Source: Methanococcoides sp. AM1 (GTDB lineage: Archaea; Halobacteriota; Methanosarcinia; Methanosarcinales; Methanosarcinaceae). Taken from it: a stretch of DNA of 64,000 nt. Made by a program: the position numbers and the translations under genes. The notes beneath the pieces are model-generated. The model was not told the origin of the DNA and ran no database searches. It was given only the letters and a program-made list of their open reading frames with translations. Location: contig NZ_CAAGSW010000004.1 in NCBI RefSeq assembly GCF_900774055.1, positions 186,001 through 250,000 of the forward strand. Reading direction: 5' to 3'. Of this stretch, positions 26,059 through 33,614 are shown piece after piece. Position 1 is the stretch's first letter. Each line of letters opens with the position of its first letter.

Positions 26059-26652
26059 TTATTGCTCATGTCTGCATGCTTCACAAAGTGCTTCGCCTTC
26101 GTACCAGACAAAGCTCTCTCCACATTTGTCACAAAGCTTTACTTGCTTGCGTTTCTTGATCGGTACTTCGATCTCTGTAAAAGAATAAGAATAAATGTTC
26201 TCTCCCGCCTCAAGGACGATCGGAACAACTACCTCATGAGGTACTTTCTCAGTGTTCATGTACCATGCATAAAGCTTTGGATATGCCTTTGTCTTTTCAG
26301 GATCAAGATATATCCTGACAGCAGGCATTGTTTTCTCACCAGGCGCACCACGCTTGTTGACAGTAACAGCCATCTTTCCGTAATCCTTCACCTTAAGCCC
26401 CTTGTTTCCGGTGGTAGCACCTTCAAGGATCTGGAAAGGATCTGGAACACAGTTGTACGTCTCTGCTGTAGCGTAGATACGTTCACCTTCCTTAACATCA
26501 AGGAGTCTCTTTGACATATTGAGCATCTGCAGGCCAATAAGTGCCCCTGTGCTCAAATAGCCGTGGAAAGGAATGATCTTCTCCACCTGTAAAAATAGCT
26601 CTGGATCTTGTTCTTTAATCTGTTTTAGAATATTATCCATTTCATCATCCAT
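26059..26652 (-). CDS. fmdE: FmdE, formylmethanofuran dehydrogenase-associated protein with C-terminal zinc ribbon
   Basis: 197 residues. The FmdE domain (about 20-150) includes IIPFHGYLSTGALIGLQM, AETYNCVPDPFQILEGATTGNKGLKVKDYGKMAV. A short domain ends in a zinc ribbon with CDKCGESFVWYEGEALCEAC. The protein co-purifies with or is encoded with FMD but its role is not firmly known. ATG 26652 is preceded by AGAGGT. It is the first gene of the operon; a TATA box lies about 105 nt upstream. Confidence 0.92.
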   Translation of the reverse strand: MDDEMDNILKQIKEQDPELFLQVEKIIPFHGYLSTGALIGLQMLNMSKRLLDVKEGERIYATAETYNCVPDPFQILEGATTGNKGLKVKDYGKMAVTVNKRGAPGEKTMPAVRIYLDPEKTKAYPKLYAWYMNTEKVPHEVVVPIVLEAGENIYSYSFTEIEVPIKKRKQVKLCDKCGESFVWYEGEALCEACRHEQ

Positions 26653-26754
26653 ATGAAGACCTCTTGAATATGAAAGTAGTGCATAGGATCGGCCGGATCC
26701 TTAACAGACAGTTCTATAGCACCGCCTGTAATGCTAAGGAACATAATGGTGAAA

Positions 26755-26765
26755 ATTATATATAG
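26755..26765 (-). promoter_or_regulatory. Predicted TATA box of the fmdEFACDB-fdhD operon
   Basis: On the minus strand CTATATATAAT lies at 26755-26765. A start site about 25 nt downstream would give a 5' leader of roughly 80 nt before fmdE. The assignment is from position and base composition only. A second, weaker TTAAATA lies near 26800. Confidence 0.5.
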
Positions 26766-26919
26766 TTTATCGTTGCCGGTAAAAACATGGCAGGGATGCT
26801 TAAATACTCAGGTTTGTTGAGTTGAATGAACGGCTTGCATAGATTAAAATGAAAAAATAAAGAAAATTAAAAAGATAGATTTTATGAAGAATGTTTAATA
26901 CTGCTCTTTAAAAAATAAC

Positions 26920-27207
26920 TCATTCCACAAGCTCAGCTATTCGATCCAGCAGACCCTTTGCAACTTTCTCACTCGCAGCATGCCTTACAGTGATCTTGCC
27001 ACTCTTGTAAATAAGGACCATCATAGCACCGGACGTGAAACGGATAGCTCCAAGCTCCTCAGAACAACGCAAAAATTTGATCATTTCCCCTTCCTCTGTT
27101 TTCAGAGCTTCACATGCCTTTGCAATATCTATCTCATTGTCAAGCTGCGCTATCACATGCTGAATATCCGGACCACTCTTACAGGGAGTAATAGACCTTA
27201 TTTCCAT
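26920..27207 (-). CDS. Conserved small protein of unknown function
   Basis: 95 residues from ATG 27207 (an in-frame TTG lies at 27216). Alpha/beta composition with AIRFTSGAMMVLIYKSGKITVRHAASEKVAKGLLDRIAELVE at the C-terminus, which faintly recalls half a TBP-like repeat (strand, SGK turn, strand, helix). I cannot prove this. It stands between fmdE and the IscU fusion gene on the same strand but separated by gaps of 60 nt or more. Confidence 0.6.
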   Translation of the reverse strand: MEIRSITPCKSGPDIQHVIAQLDNEIDIAKACEALKTEEGEMIKFLRCSEELGAIRFTSGAMMVLIYKSGKITVRHAASEKVAKGLLDRIAELVE

Positions 27208-27267
27208 AGTTACCAAAAACCCGTTTTAAAAATTTAAATTAAAAATAAAAAAGTCAAAAAGAAACTA

Positions 27268-27903
27268 TCAGGAGATGAAATCCACCGTGACGCTTTCAAC
27301 ATCCCAGAGAGCTTCCAGTTTCTCAACGATATCCTCTTTTATTGCAGCTGCAAACTGGTGATGGGACGGAAGGTCAAGCACTACACGCACATTACCTTCA
27401 TCGACCGTGATCTTCATCACAAGTTCGGTTCTGATGATATCCAGGCCCTTGATAGGGTTCATCACATGTTTCAGGCGCCTTTTGACAACTTCCTCATCGG
27501 TTGTTTCTTTCTCAACGACCAGACCATGCTTTTCTTCATAGTCACGTATAGCGGACCTAAGACCTTCTACTGCCAGGACAGAACAATGCGCTTTGACCGC
27601 AGGAAGCCCTCCAAGTGCTTCTGCAGCCTCCTTCCATGTGATCTTCTTAGCATCCTCCAGGGTCTTTCCTTTTGCAAGGTCAGTAATAATAGAAGCTGTA
27701 GCAATGTTGGATGCACAACCATATGATTCGAAGGAAATATCTTCGATCACAAGGGTATCCGTATTCACTTTCAAGTAAACAGCAACCATATCCCCGCATG
27801 CTGCACTGCCTTCGAGACCCTTTCCATCCGGATCATCCATCTTGCCCACGTTATGCGGGTTTTTGAAATGCTCAAGTACCTCTTTACTATAAGGGAAATT
27901 CAT
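27268..27903 (-). CDS. IscU/NifU-like Fe-S scaffold fused to a MIP18 (DUF59)-like domain
   Basis: 211 residues from ATG 27903, with AGAGGTGG upstream. The IscU domain (about 1-125) keeps the three cluster cysteines, Cys36 (AACGD), Cys63 (YGCASN) and Cys107 (AHCSVL), and Asp38. Residues ~135-211 (VKRRLKHVMNPIKGLDIIRTEL to WDVESVTVDF) look like a MIP18/FSCA domain of the kind found in late Fe-S carriers. The scaffold therefore appears joined to a targeting or transfer domain in one chain. It lies directly downstream of the NifS-like gene (31 nt). Confidence 0.85.
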   Translation of the reverse strand: MNFPYSKEVLEHFKNPHNVGKMDDPDGKGLEGSAACGDMVAVYLKVNTDTLVIEDISFESYGCASNIATASIITDLAKGKTLEDAKKITWKEAAEALGGLPAVKAHCSVLAVEGLRSAIRDYEEKHGLVVEKETTDEEVVKRRLKHVMNPIKGLDIIRTELVMKITVDEGNVRVVLDLPSHHQFAAAIKEDIVEKLEALWDVESVTVDFIS

Positions 27904-27934
27904 ATGACCACCTCTTGTATTTCTCGATATTGAT

Positions 27935-29104
27935 TTACTCATCTGCTGACAGCGGGCTTATAGCCCTGAGATTAGCAACAACTTCCTTCAATGCATCAAT
28001 AATAGCATCTGCATCTTCCATGGAATTAAACCTTCCGAAACTAAAACGCAATGAACCGTGGGCCCGCTCATGGTCGCCACCGATACCAAGTATCACATGG
28101 CTTGCCTCAAGGGAGCGACTGAAACATGCTGAACCCGTGCTCACGGCAAATCCCATCATATCCAGATGCAGTGTGATAGATTCACCTTCAACATAATGGA
28201 ATGTCAGATTCGCGTTCTGTGGTAGCCTGCTTGTAGCACTGCCATTAAGCGTAACGCTGGATATCTCAGCTTGTACCCGCTCGATAATGTGATCCCTCAT
28301 CGTTTTAAGCTGCTCATTCTCCTCAGGGGTTACCAGTTCGACCGCAGTTGCAAATCCTACAGCACCAGGAATGTTCTCAATGCCTGCTCGCAGGTCGAAC
28401 TCCTGGAAGCCACCATCCATCCATTTATTGATAGGCGTACCTTCCCGGATATACAAACCACCAACCCCACGAGGACCGTGGATAGTATGTGCTGAGACCG
28501 TTACAAGATCAACAGGGATCTCGTTCACATCAAGTGGGATCCTTGTGAAACTGTGAGTTGCATCAGTATGCAGCAGGACTTCATTTTCTTTACAGATGTC
28601 TGCTATGGCCTTAATATCCTGCAATGTGCCGATCTCCTGATTTGCATGCTGGATAGATACTAATGCAGTCTGCGGAGTAATAGCAGCCTTAAGCATTTCA
28701 AGATCAAGAATTCCTTCACTGTCAACGTTTATGAAATCTACTTTATAGCCCTGCTTTTCAAGCATTTTCGCAGTATTCAATACGGAAAAATCTTCCAGCC
28801 GGGATACGATGAGGTGATCATCCTTCTTACCCTTCAATGCAGAAAGAACTCCCTTTATTGCCATGTTGCTCGATTCGGTGCTTCCCGAAGTGAACACTAC
28901 CTCATTGGCATTTGCACCAAGAGCAGATGCAATTATCTTCCGGGACCTTTCAAGTCCTTCCTTGGAATCAATGCCCATTGAATAACCAAATTCAGAAGTA
29001 GCAACTGCATAAGTATCAAAAAAATACGGATTCATTGCCTCAAGTACCCTCTCATCCAGTCGGGTACTGGCAGCATTGTCAAGATATACTGTCTTATCGA
29101 ACAT
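27935..29104 (-). CDS. Cysteine desulfurase-like protein (NifS/IscS family) lacking the PLP-binding lysine
   Basis: 389 residues from ATG 29104, with AGAGGTG upstream. The overall fold is IscS: YLDNAAST at the N-terminus, FTSGSTESSNMAIKG, DATHSF, and the catalytic-loop STGSACFSRSLEASHVILG with Cys327. However, the Schiff-base lysine is Thr207 (SAHTIHGPRG; the family has SAHKIYGPKG). The PLP-stacking His is Asp (SRLEDFSVLNT), and the Gln after DAT is His. I checked the codon (ACT) on the DNA. Classical desulfurase chemistry is therefore unlikely. A structural partner that offers Cys327 to IscU next door is more plausible. I recall the Archaeoglobus homologue also lacks this lysine. Confidence 0.88.
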   Translation of the reverse strand: MFDKTVYLDNAASTRLDERVLEAMNPYFFDTYAVATSEFGYSMGIDSKEGLERSRKIIASALGANANEVVFTSGSTESSNMAIKGVLSALKGKKDDHLIVSRLEDFSVLNTAKMLEKQGYKVDFINVDSEGILDLEMLKAAITPQTALVSIQHANQEIGTLQDIKAIADICKENEVLLHTDATHSFTRIPLDVNEIPVDLVTVSAHTIHGPRGVGGLYIREGTPINKWMDGGFQEFDLRAGIENIPGAVGFATAVELVTPEENEQLKTMRDHIIERVQAEISSVTLNGSATSRLPQNANLTFHYVEGESITLHLDMMGFAVSTGSACFSRSLEASHVILGIGGDHERAHGSLRFSFGRFNSMEDADAIIDALKEVVANLRAISPLSADE

Positions 29105-29320
29105 CTGGCAAACACCTCTTTGATCAAATAAATATACAAATATTAAACTCACTCTGCACAGATATAACAGATGACTGCAACAAGCAGCCGTAGCAGAGAG
29201 TAAATGATATAGAGAGATTATATTGACAACTGTATAAAGCGTTAACTATTTACTGTAAAATTACAGCATAAAATAATAGGGAGAGGGATGGAACAACACA
29301 AGTTGCCCATCCACAAAATA

Positions 29321-30112
29321 TTATCTGGATCTTACGATCTCTTCAGCGATCTTTGCAGCTTTTACACCGGACTCCAACATGCCACCGAAAGTAGGGCCCA
29401 TTCTGGAAAGACCAAAACATGTAGCTGCGGCCATTCCTGTAACTACGAGTCCCGGGAAAAGCTCTGAAGTGTTGTTCACCACAGCATCTTCGGAATTATC
29501 AACATCCATTCCTAAGAAGCCTTTAAGGTCTACCAGACCACGGTTTGCAAGGGAGTTGGCTACGACTGCATCATGTCCTGTTGCATCAATAACGCATTTA
29601 GTCTCGATAGCCACCGGATCCACACAGGTTATGGCGCGTGGTAATGCCGATACAGGTGTCCAATTGGTAACAGCACCGCAAACACGTCCGTCCCTGAGAA
29701 CAACATCATCGAACTTGTTCATGTTCAGCATAAAAGCACCTGCATCACAGGCAGCTGAGATCAACTTGGAACAGGCAGACGGTGCATCTGCAACATAGAG
29801 ACCTTCCTTTATATTAGGTACTTCCTTGTAAGGAACACCAAGCTGGTCAAAGATCCTCTGTGCAGGTGCTCTTACTGTAACCTTGTTCATCAGGTACCCA
29901 CCTAACCAGAAACCGCCACCAAAGTAATTGTTGCTCTCAAGCACAACGGTCTTTATACCCTTAGATGCAAGGTCCCTTGCTGCCACAAGACCACTTGGCC
30001 CTCCGCCAACAATGATCACATCACTTTCAATGTGATTAAGGAAATCTCCAAGGAATTCTTCAACTATCGAACGCGTAATATCTTTTTCAGTTGCTTGTGC
30101 GAATTGATTCAT
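29321..30112 (-). CDS. thi4: Thi4-type thiazole synthase (ADP-thiazole or sulfide-dependent)
   Basis: 263 residues. It makes the thiazole moiety of thiamine from NAD, glycine and a sulfur source. N-terminal dinucleotide site SDVIIVGGGPSGLVAARDLASKG, then ESNNYFGGGFWLGGYLMN, and the C-terminal GHDAVVANSLANRG and SRMGPTFGGMLESGVKAA are typical. The position that is the suicidal cysteine in yeast Thi4 is Cys163 here (LPRAITCVDP). Some methanogen homologues are known to have His there and use sulfide. Alone between the NifS-like gene and tRNA-Cys. Confidence 0.93.
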   Translation of the reverse strand: MNQFAQATEKDITRSIVEEFLGDFLNHIESDVIIVGGGPSGLVAARDLASKGIKTVVLESNNYFGGGFWLGGYLMNKVTVRAPAQRIFDQLGVPYKEVPNIKEGLYVADAPSACSKLISAACDAGAFMLNMNKFDDVVLRDGRVCGAVTNWTPVSALPRAITCVDPVAIETKCVIDATGHDAVVANSLANRGLVDLKGFLGMDVDNSEDAVVNNTSELFPGLVVTGMAAATCFGLSRMGPTFGGMLESGVKAAKIAEEIVRSR

Positions 30113-30213
30113 TTATTCACCTTTGTATAGAGATGATCGGTAAATTATCAGAAGAGGTAAGCCAATCTGGTTCACAAAATAAACCAAATGCTAAACCTTA
30201 CGTCTTATTTCAA

Positions 30214-30284
30214 AGGCCGGAGTGAGAATCGAACTCACATACTCCGATCTGCAGTCGGACACATAACCACTCTGCCATCCAGCC
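30214..30284 (-). tRNA. tRNA-Cys (GCA)
   Basis: 71-nt cloverleaf on the minus strand. The acceptor GGCTGGA pairs with TCCGGCC, the anticodon arm is CCGA-CTGCAGA-TCGG with anticodon GCA, and the T arm GTGAG-TTCGATT-CTCAC has the conserved C56. The discriminator is T and CCA is not encoded. A TATA-like CTATATATAG (30338-30347) and two inverted repeats at the predicted start site lie upstream. Confidence 0.95.
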
Positions 30285-30296
30285 AAGATGCGATTG

Positions 30297-30324
30297 TTCA
30301 CTATTGTGAAGTCACAATCGTGAA
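30297..30324. promoter_or_regulatory. Two adjacent inverted repeats at the predicted tRNA-Cys transcription start
   Basis: TTCACTATTGTGAA (30297-30310) is followed directly by GTCACAATCGTGAA (30311-30324). Each is a TCAC-N4-GTGA inverted repeat. They fall about 20-45 nt downstream of the TATA-like element, where a bound protein would block initiation. The first 14-mer recurs exactly at 33414-33427 at the predicted start of the HTH gene 33015-33335. Confidence 0.5.
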
Positions 30325-30405
30325 TATATGTCAATTCTATATATAGATTATGTTGTAAGCAACTTGAGAAGAAGGTAAACAAAGAACGAAAACAATTTTG
30401 TCAAA

Positions 30406-30476
30406 AGACCGAAGTGAGAATCAAATTCACATATTCCGATCTGCAGTCGGACGCATAACCACTCTAACATCCAGCC
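30406..30476 (-). pseudogene. Decayed duplicate of tRNA-Cys
   Basis: Offset 192 bp from the intact tRNA-Cys. The anticodon arm (CTGCAGA loop) is intact, but the acceptor gains extra wobbles, the D stem is broken (TTA for GCA) and the T stem has an A-C mismatch. The T loop is TTTGATT, so C56 is lost. Flanking DNA is duplicated too, and the upstream inverted repeats are degraded (TTTACCATTGTGAA). Relatives carry several tRNA-Cys isoacceptors, so a functional divergent tRNA cannot be fully excluded. Confidence 0.75.
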
Positions 30477-30660
30477 AATAGTTGTTTGTTTACCATTGTG
30501 AAGTCTTGATGATGAATATATGTCGATTCCATTTAGAAGTAATGAGCAAAAAAGGAGAAGAATAAGCCACAAGACAATATAATTTCAAGTACTATAACAA
30601 ATATAATATTAAATTATAATGATTTATTTCACTTGCCTTTTAAGAATAGGAGTGTATTGA

Positions 30661-32955
30661 GTGGGCCTAAAAAATATTACACTTAGGCAAAAACTTACAG
30701 TGTATATTGCCATAGGAACATTTCTTGTATTCATTGCATCTACTTTTCTAATAATCTCAACTACAACATCCCAACATGAAGAACTCGCATACCAGCAATC
30801 TATAGAGACTGCAAGCAAATATGCCAATGAATTCAATGCGGACCAAGTTAAATATCGTGCAATTTCAAAGACAATTGCAGACACTATATTTGAAGATCGG
30901 ACATGCGATCGGGAAGAAATTAATCTGATCCTGAAAGAGATACTCGTAAAAAATCCGGAACTTATTGGGACATACGTTTGTTTTGAACCTGATGCATATG
31001 ATGGAAGAGACAGTGAATATGCAAATACGACAGGTCATGATTCCACTGGAAGATTTATTCCCTACTGGAATAAGCTGGACGGTAATATTAGTCTTGATCC
31101 TTTGAAAGATTATGAAGAACTTGACTACTACATGTTACCAAAATCTACAGGAAATTATGTTCTTACAGAACCATACTGGTACTCAGAAAAAATCATTATA
31201 AGTCACTCAACACCTATCTTCCACGAGGGACACTTCATTGGAATTGGAGGAGTTGATGTAACACTAAATGGCCTGGACGCAATCGTAAGCAATATTACAG
31301 TATTTCAGAATGGATATGCCATACTAAGCAGCAACCAGGGAGTTATTCTTTCACATCCAACCAAAAAAGAATGGATCGGTGAAAAAACACTTTACGATCT
31401 CAATGATGAACTTGCAAAGATGGCAGATGACATCAAAGAAGGAAAAAGTGGTCACATCGAAACAATAGATCCGGTTACCGGAAAGCAGGTTGTCGCATTT
31501 TATGAACCTACAAAAGAAGGTAACTACTCATTCATACTTGTAGTCCCAAAAGAGGACATGCTTGAAGGCGTCGTGGACCTGAGAAATGAGTTGATCACAA
31601 TTTCCGTGATCGCAATATTGTTCATGGGATTAGTTGCATTCTTTACAGCAAACACTGTGAGCAAAAACATAGGAAACATCATCGATGATTTTAAAAATAT
31701 TTCGGATTCCGCCTTAAACGGGGATTTTGATACTCGAGCAAACACCGATATAGATATTGATTTTAAACAGTTTACGATCGGATTGAATCATCTACTTGAC
31801 AATCTCCAGCTCTCAAATGAACTTAATGAAGAGATGGGAAATATTATAGACCATAGTCCCGTGACCGTCTTTAAATGGAAGAATGAAAAAGGATGGCCGG
31901 TAGAACTCGTATCCGGAAACATAACTCAATTCGGATATGTTGCTGATGACTTCGTATCAAAATTCATAAATTATGCAGATATAATCCACCCAGGTGACCT
32001 TAAACGTGTTGAAGATACACTCTCAGAGAATATCATAAAGAGAATTCCGCATTTCATCAGCCAGTACAGGATAAGAACAAGATCAGGAGAGATCCGTTGG
32101 ATTGAAGAACAGACACTTTTACGATTTGACAAAAATAATAATATAAACTACCTGCAGGGAATAATCGTTGATATATCAGAAAGAAAAAATGCTGAAGACC
32201 ACGTAATAAAAGCAAAAATGGATGCTGAAGCCGCCAACCAGACCAAGAGCGAATTCCTTGCAAACATGAGTCACGAACTAAGAACACCACTTAATTCAAT
32301 TATTGGTTTTTCAGACATAATGCTCGAAAAAATTGCAGGCCCCATTAATGAAAAGCAGGAGAAGTACATTGTCAATATACGGAACAGTGGAAAACACCTT
32401 CTAAACCTTATTAATGAGATCCTTGACCTTTCAAAGATCGAAGCCGGAAAAATGGAAGTTCATTATGAGCTCTTTTCTGTCAGAGAAGTTGCAACAGATA
32501 TTGTAACCATCATAAAGCCACTTGCACTAAAAAAGAAAATTGAATTGAAGGTCGATATTGAAAAGGACATATCAACTATAAATGCAGACAAAACTAAATT
32601 CAAGCAGATACTGTACAACCTTCTAAGCAATGCGATCAAATTTACAGATGAAAACGGAAAAGTACACCTAACAGCAGCCTGTGAGGGTGATCAGCTGACG
32701 TTCAGCATTACTGATACAGGTATTGGGATATCACCGGAACATATCGAAAAGATATTCCAGCCATTCAGGCAGATCGATTCAGATAATTCCAGAAATTATC
32801 AGGGGACCGGACTTGGACTTGTTCTTGTCAAGAACTTTGTGGAACTACATGGCGGGAACATTCGTGTAAAAAGTAAAAAAGAAGCTGGAAGTACATTCAC
32901 TTTCACCATACCGGTTGATGAGATGGGCGCTTCAGAAAAAGAACAGAATGACTAA
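30661..32955 (+). CDS. Sensor histidine kinase, Cache-PAS-HisKA-HATPase
   Basis: 764 residues from GTG 30661, with AGGAG upstream. TM1 (about 13-34), a double-Cache-type extracytoplasmic sensor (about 35-300, with YWNKLDGNISLDPLKDYEELDYY and ISHSTPIFHEGHFIGIGGVDVTL), TM2 (about 305-327) and a HAMP-like linker. A PAS domain (about 395-510) is followed by HisKA with SHELRTPLNSIIGFSD and HATPase with N box LLSNAIKF, G1 DTGIG and G2 GTGLGL. No receiver domain is attached and no response regulator is nearby. The ligand is unknown; Cache folds often bind small organic molecules. Confidence 0.93.
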   Translation: MGLKNITLRQKLTVYIAIGTFLVFIASTFLIISTTTSQHEELAYQQSIETASKYANEFNADQVKYRAISKTIADTIFEDRTCDREEINLILKEILVKNPELIGTYVCFEPDAYDGRDSEYANTTGHDSTGRFIPYWNKLDGNISLDPLKDYEELDYYMLPKSTGNYVLTEPYWYSEKIIISHSTPIFHEGHFIGIGGVDVTLNGLDAIVSNITVFQNGYAILSSNQGVILSHPTKKEWIGEKTLYDLNDELAKMADDIKEGKSGHIETIDPVTGKQVVAFYEPTKEGNYSFILVVPKEDMLEGVVDLRNELITISVIAILFMGLVAFFTANTVSKNIGNIIDDFKNISDSALNGDFDTRANTDIDIDFKQFTIGLNHLLDNLQLSNELNEEMGNIIDHSPVTVFKWKNEKGWPVELVSGNITQFGYVADDFVSKFINYADIIHPGDLKRVEDTLSENIIKRIPHFISQYRIRTRSGEIRWIEEQTLLRFDKNNNINYLQGIIVDISERKNAEDHVIKAKMDAEAANQTKSEFLANMSHELRTPLNSIIGFSDIMLEKIAGPINEKQEKYIVNIRNSGKHLLNLINEILDLSKIEAGKMEVHYELFSVREVATDIVTIIKPLALKKKIELKVDIEKDISTINADKTKFKQILYNLLSNAIKFTDENGKVHLTAACEGDQLTFSITDTGIGISPEHIEKIFQPFRQIDSDNSRNYQGTGLGLVLVKNFVELHGGNIRVKSKKEAGSTFTFTIPVDEMGASEKEQND

Positions 32956-33014
32956 TGAAAGAAGAAACAGAATCGAAATAATTGCTTTTCGATAATTTCG
33001 AGATGAGGAAGACA

Positions 33015-33335
33015 TCAATCTTCCGCAGGGCAGGCGCCCTCACCTCTTCTTAAATCCCTGCATATCCCACAGATCTTTGCAGGGACATTATCCACCTTGC
33101 CCTCCTGTATCTCAAGAGCAAGACGGGAAATCGATCCTTTTACATCGTCATCAAATTCTATACGGTAGCCTCGTTTTTTTGTCAGGTACTGAGATACGGC
33201 AGAAGGGGCCATTCCAAACATCTTTGCAACTTCTTTCTGTGAGATCCCGTTTTTTACAAGTTCCATTGCAAGCGCTGCACGGATAGCCGGGAGGATATCC
33301 CATACAACTGCCTGACAGGGAGTTTCCAGATTCAT
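33015..33335 (-). CDS. XRE-like HTH regulator with a C-terminal cysteine motif (COG2522-like)
   Basis: 106 residues. The helix-turn-helix spans about 30-55 (GISQKEVAKMFGMAPSAVSQYLTKKRG). The tail has CGICRDLRRGEGAC, a Cys-x2-Cys-x8-Cys pattern that might bind a metal or Fe-S cluster. Archaeal genes of this type are usually orphan regulators. Its promoter has a TATA-like TATTTATAT (minus strand, about 33445-33453) and the inverted repeat TTCACTATTGTGAA at the predicted start, suggesting autoregulation. Confidence 0.82.
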   Translation of the reverse strand: MNLETPCQAVVWDILPAIRAALAMELVKNGISQKEVAKMFGMAPSAVSQYLTKKRGYRIEFDDDVKGSISRLALEIQEGKVDNVPAKICGICRDLRRGEGACPAED

Positions 33336-33413
33336 AATATCACTTACGCTATGCTATAACACATTACAATGCTATATAGCTTTCATAATATGGCTTTGTA
33401 ACATATATATGTA

Positions 33414-33427
33414 TTCACTATTGTGAA
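33414..33427. promoter_or_regulatory. Inverted repeat at the predicted start site of the HTH gene
   Basis: TTCACTATTGTGAA, identical to 30297-30310 upstream of tRNA-Cys. It lies about 25 nt downstream of the TATA-like element and about 80-90 nt upstream of the gene's ATG. Confidence 0.5.
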
Positions 33428-33614
33428 ATTCTATAGAGTAAATAATATAAATAGAAGATGTTTGTAAAGATGTATCGATCTGGAAGTAGTTACTCTTATG
33501 TAGCTACATTACAGGTATAAGAGTTAAATAAAATATGATATTATATATTGTCAATTGATAAATAAAAGATATAGATCATAATCTCAAATAGTTAATCATT
33601 AAAAGAGGGGTCCC

